This document shows positions 60,988 through 64,000 of a DNA stretch of 64,000 bases, piece by piece. Every line of letters starts with the position of its first letter. The stretch's first letter is position 1. The DNA is from Brevibacillus aydinogluensis. Its GTDB lineage: Bacteria > Bacillota > Bacilli > Brevibacillales > Brevibacillaceae. Below the pieces are notes generated by a model that worked only from the letters and a program-made list of their open reading frames with translations, was not told the origin of the DNA and did no database searches. The stretch lies in assembly GCF_031954365.1 (NCBI RefSeq), contig NZ_JAUSVZ010000006.1. One strand, given 5' to 3'. The translations under genes and the position numbers were made by a program.

Positions 60988-62223
60988 ATGAAGAAATGGA
61001 TCGGGCTTTCCCTCGCTGCCCTGCTGATTGCCGGGTGCGAAAAACTGGAGAAAAGCGTGGAAAACCTGAAGCGCCTGCAAGAAGAAAGCGTGATCAAGGT
61101 GAAGACGGTGAAAGCCTACACGGTCGAACAGCATGACGGCATGACCCAGGAGATCGCCGGTGTGGTGGCCCCGCTCAAGGAACTGCCGCTTTCGTTTGGC
61201 CGATCGGGCCGGATTTCCAACATTTTTGTAAAAAAGGGCAGTGTGGTCAAGCAGGGAGAGACATTGGCCACACTCGACACGTCCGTGTGGCAGCAGGAGG
61301 TGAACGCGGCCCAGGGGCAGGTGGCCAGTGCCGCCATTCGTCGGGCAAAGGCGTTGCAGGGGCCGGAGCAGCACGAGGTGGAGGCGCAGAAGATACAGCT
61401 TGAAAAGGCCAGGCAGACGGCTGCCCAGGCGGCGGAAGCGCACGCGCGCGGAAAGCTGCTTTACGCCAACGGCGCCATTTCCAAAGAGGAGCTGGACAGC
61501 CTGGCTCTCCGCGAGCGACAGGCGAAACTGGACCTGGAGGAGAAGCAGATCCGCTACGACAATCTGCTGAAGGGAGCGGACAAGCTGGACGTGGAAGAGG
61601 CCAACGCCGAAGTGCAGCAGGCCAGAGTACAGTTGGAGCGGGCCCGGCAAGAGGCGGCGGACGCCGTGTTGAAGGCGCCGTTTTCGGGCGTGGTGGCGTC
61701 GATATCGCAGGCGGAGTCGGAGCAGACAGGGCCGGGCAGCGAGGTGATGCGCCTGGTGGACACCTCAGGCTGGCTGGTCAAGCTGCAGGTGACCGGTGAG
61801 CAAATCAGCAATTTTGCCGTGGGCAAAACGGTGACGGTAAAAGCGCCGGACGGTACGGAGACGGAGGGGACAGTCAGCTTCGTGGCGCCGGTGATCGACG
61901 CCGGAACCGGCACGTATCCGGTAGAGGTGACAATCAGCGGCCGGGAGCACGTCTGGAAAGGGGGTATGACCGTCACCTGCCGCTATCAGGTGAAGCCGAG
62001 CGGGGGAGTGCTGGTGCCCGCGAGCAGTGTCGGCATCTCCGAAGAATCCCACTACGTCATGGTGATCGAGGAGAACACGGTCAGGAAAACACCCGTCAAG
62101 GTGGGCAATGTGTACGGCCCTCATTATGAAGTCCTGGAAGGGCTGAAGCCGGGCGATATGATCGTCAGTTCCGGACTCTCCTATGTGGCGGACGGTGAGG
62201 TGGTGAAAGTGGCCGATGAGTAA
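60988..62223 (+). CDS. RND-type efflux membrane fusion lipoprotein
   Basis: A 411-residue HlyD/AcrA-like adaptor with lipobox IAGC (lipidated Cys17). Barrel-sandwich halves lie near 60-95 (GRISNIFVKKGSVVKQGE) and 228-245 (VLKAPFSGVVASISQAES) with a coiled-coil hairpin between, then a beta-barrel (LVKLQVTGEQISNFAVGKTV) and a membrane-proximal domain. ATG 60988 gives a clean lipoprotein signal; the upstream open frame does not. Its stop overlaps the RND gene by 8 nt. The preceding 60749-60987 contains no other gene; no strong promoter is visible. Confidence 0.9.
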   Translation: MKKWIGLSLAALLIAGCEKLEKSVENLKRLQEESVIKVKTVKAYTVEQHDGMTQEIAGVVAPLKELPLSFGRSGRISNIFVKKGSVVKQGETLATLDTSVWQQEVNAAQGQVASAAIRRAKALQGPEQHEVEAQKIQLEKARQTAAQAAEAHARGKLLYANGAISKEELDSLALRERQAKLDLEEKQIRYDNLLKGADKLDVEEANAEVQQARVQLERARQEAADAVLKAPFSGVVASISQAESEQTGPGSEVMRLVDTSGWLVKLQVTGEQISNFAVGKTVTVKAPDGTETEGTVSFVAPVIDAGTGTYPVEVTISGREHVWKGGMTVTCRYQVKPSGGVLVPASSVGISEESHYVMVIEENTVRKTPVKVGNVYGPHYEVLEGLKPGDMIVSSGLSYVADGEVVKVADE

Positions 62224-64000
62224 ACGCACTTATACTTCGACATTGCCGGCGCTGGCCGGGCTGCTGGCGCTCGTCTGCTGCCTGCTGACTGTCGGCGCCC
62301 TTTCCAGGATGGATGTCGCGCTGTTTCCCGACCGCCCCCTGCCGGAGTACGTCATTGCCCTGGAGGCTCCCGGCATGTCGGCGGAAGCCGTGGACGAGTC
62401 TGTGACCCGTCCCGTGGAGAATGCAGTCCGCGAACTGGACGCCGGGGTGCACATCAGCGCCGAATCCCGATCGGGAGGGGCGACGCTCACAGTCAAGACG
62501 GCGGGACGGCCGCCCAGCTCCTACAAAGGCCGATTGGAGCAGAAACTGCAAGAGACGACAGCGCGGTTGCCGATAAGCGGATGGCGTCTCAGCCAGGCCA
62601 ACCTGGCCGACAATCAGATCGGCCGTTATCTGCTGCACGGTGCGGACGTGCAGGCACTGGCCGACGCGGCCCGCTACGCGGTGCATGACAAACTGGCCTC
62701 CATCCCGGGCGTAGCCCGCGTGGAGGTGGAGGACCACAGCGTCCGGGAAGAGGTGGAGCTGGTGTTTCGCCCCTCCATGCTGCTAACCTACGGCCTGACT
62801 CCGGGGGATGTGCTGGGACAGCTGCGCGGCGTCGGCGCGGACGAGCAGGTGGGCGCTGTCGGAACCGGCGGTGAGCGGACCGCTTTCCAGTGGAAGGGCC
62901 AACTGTCAGGCCCACAGGAGCTGGCCCAAAAGCTGATCGCCACGGAGAAGGGATACGTGCCGCTGAAAGAACTGGCCGAGGTGCGCGATTTGCGGGGGAG
63001 CAGAGGGGAAGAGGTGACACTCTATCGCGGCGAACCGGCGGTGGGGATCAGCGTCTTCGCGACGGAAGCGGCCCAGGTTCCCGCCATCCGGGCCAAAGTG
63101 GCGCAGGCCGTGGCTGAGTGGAACGAACAGGCAGCGGGCAGGTACACGCTGGATCTGGTGGAAGACCGGTCACAGGCGTTGACGGCGGCGCTGCGCGACA
63201 TCGGCTGGCTTGTGGCCGTGGCCGGGTTGGGGGCGGCAGTGATGCTTGGCGTATGGCTCCGCAGTGCGATGGCCGCCCTGCTGATGCTGTACGCGGCATG
63301 TCTGTCGCTGGGAGCGCTGTTGGGCGGCATGTGGCTGATTGGTGTGCCGCTGACGTTGACCTCGCTCGGCCCGACAGCCGTCTTTGCCCTGCTGTACGTC
63401 GGGGCGGCAGCGGCGTTGATCCATCGGCTGGCCGGAGCGGGGCAGCTGTCGCCGGTGCTCGGCCTGCGCGAGGCATGGTCTCTGCTGAAGCCGCTGCTGC
63501 TGGCTGTCGTCGTCTGTGCCGCCGGCTGGTGCGTGCTGATGGTGACCGACTTTGTCAAAGCAGCCGACCTGCCTCTTTTATATGACGCACTGCCGGTTCT
63601 TACGCTGGGGACGTTGACCATGCTTCTGGTGTACGGGTTTATCGTGCCGGTGCAGGCCGCTCAATGGCTGACCGGCGGCGCGGCCGCTGGACCGGCCGCA
63701 GAGCGGAAGCATTTGGCGGGCAGCCTGCTGGGCGGCAGGGTGGGCCGCTTCCTGAAGAACCGGTGGGAGCGCTCTGTCAACCAGGGCTTTCTGCCGTACG
63801 GGATTACCGTGGCCCTCTCGCTGTTGGCCGTCGTGCTGTTGGACGCCTTTGTCCTGACCGAACCGTACGGGGATATCGATGGACAGGAGAAGACGCTGTC
63901 GCTGGAGATGGTCAAGGGCAGCACGCTGGATGAGGCGATTCAAGCCGCCCGGGTGGCGGAAGAGCGTCTTTCCGGACTGGAAGAAGTGCGCGACCTGTAC
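62216..64000 (+). CDS. RND family efflux permease, 5' part (cut by window end)
   Basis: The first 595 codons of an RND transporter; the frame is open to the last base. TM1 is at about 9-28, a porter region with two alpha/beta subdomains runs to about 335, TM2-TM6/7 to about 490, and TM8 near 525-545 followed by the start of the second porter region. The N-terminal region (DVALFPDRPLPEYVIALEAP, GMSAEAVDESVTRPVENAVR) is typical of HAE1/SwrC-like pumps. TM4, however, reads FALLYVGAAAALIHRL where HAE1 pumps have two Asp residues in VDDAIV. It works with the lipoprotein adaptor upstream. Confidence 0.85.
   Translation, partial: MSKRTYTSTLPALAGLLALVCCLLTVGALSRMDVALFPDRPLPEYVIALEAPGMSAEAVDESVTRPVENAVRELDAGVHISAESRSGGATLTVKTAGRPPSSYKGRLEQKLQETTARLPISGWRLSQANLADNQIGRYLLHGADVQALADAARYAVHDKLASIPGVARVEVEDHSVREEVELVFRPSMLLTYGLTPGDVLGQLRGVGADEQVGAVGTGGERTAFQWKGQLSGPQELAQKLIATEKGYVPLKELAEVRDLRGSRGEEVTLYRGEPAVGISVFATEAAQVPAIRAKVAQAVAEWNEQAAGRYTLDLVEDRSQALTAALRDIGWLVAVAGLGAAVMLGVWLRSAMAALLMLYAACLSLGALLGGMWLIGVPLTLTSLGPTAVFALLYVGAAAALIHRLAGAGQLSPVLGLREAWSLLKPLLLAVVVCAAGWCVLMVTDFVKAADLPLLYDALPVLTLGTLTMLLVYGFIVPVQAAQWLTGGAAAGPAAERKHLAGSLLGGRVGRFLKNRWERSVNQGFLPYGITVALSLLAVVLLDAFVLTEPYGDIDGQEKTLSLEMVKGSTLDEAIQAARVAEERLSGLEEVRDLY

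Noticed and set aside
1..64000. CRISPR arrays, tRNA or rRNA genes, prophage
   Set aside because: No regularly spaced repeats, cloverleaf-like or rRNA-like sequence, and no phage structural or integrase genes were seen; the XhlA-like shape of the 18318-18713 product alone is not enough for a prophage call.

Overview
The window looks like chromosome of a GC-rich, aerobic, Gram-positive Bacillales species. Its AddA/AddB exonuclease, caa3-type CtaCDEF oxidase with CtaG and DUF420 proteins, DUF2512 protein, Geobacillus-like alcohol dehydrogenase, cre and sigma-A sites and strong AGGAGG ribosome sites point to the Brevibacillus/Paenibacillaceae side of the order. The genus is an inference. I saw no rRNA, tRNA, CRISPR array, prophage or transposase gene.

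Layout. (1) 83-1416: a TetR regulator, an SMR efflux protein and a small membrane protein. (2) 1715-14330: a tightly overlapping eight-gene operon with a secreted/membrane GATase-like protein, an ABC-2 transporter pair, a coiled-coil membrane protein, MoxR AAA ATPase, DUF58 protein and two large VWA membrane proteins; it ends at a strong terminator. (3) 14555-17015: a three-gene unit with a divergent Lgt-like membrane protein, a radical SAM enzyme resembling the tetraether-lipid synthase (Tes/MJ0619) family, and a small membrane protein. (4) 17300-21605: patatin, a coiled-coil/TM protein, a parvulin-less SurA-N protein, an EmrB/QacA transporter and a DUF2512 protein. (5) 22019-29805: cytochrome caa3 oxidase and heme O/A synthesis (ctaCDEF, ctaG, DUF420, ctaB, ctaA). 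(6) 30026-42348: DNA end processing, sbcD-sbcC-addB-addA. (7) 42729-44141: amino acid permease with a hairpin-rich leader. (8) 44471-48273: membrane-fusion lipoprotein, ABC exporter and TetR, with two matching operator palindromes in front. (9) 48344-53460: an alcohol dehydrogenase locus in which a minus-strand Fe-ADH, cytoplasmic histidine kinase and NtrC-type activator diverge from a Zn-ADH that has a canonical sigma-54 promoter. (10) 54050-59172: purU, a LysE exporter, a LysR/MFS divergent pair and an esterase. (11) 59317-60690: scoAB CoA transferase below a perfect cre site. (12) 60988-64000: an RND-type efflux system cut by the window end.

The most unusual structure is a dispersed, non-coding, self-complementary element of about 330-340 bp. 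It has two full copies either side of purU (53538-53865 and 54981-55320) and two fragments (about 17168-17230 and 25941-26050). Each full copy has CAG-starting terminal inverted repeats and is bracketed by a 24-26 bp direct duplication that is itself a hairpin resembling an intrinsic terminator; both fragments also abut terminators. Internal stems covary between copies. The second strong candidate for new biology is the Lgt-like/Tes-like unit, which may modify membrane lipids.
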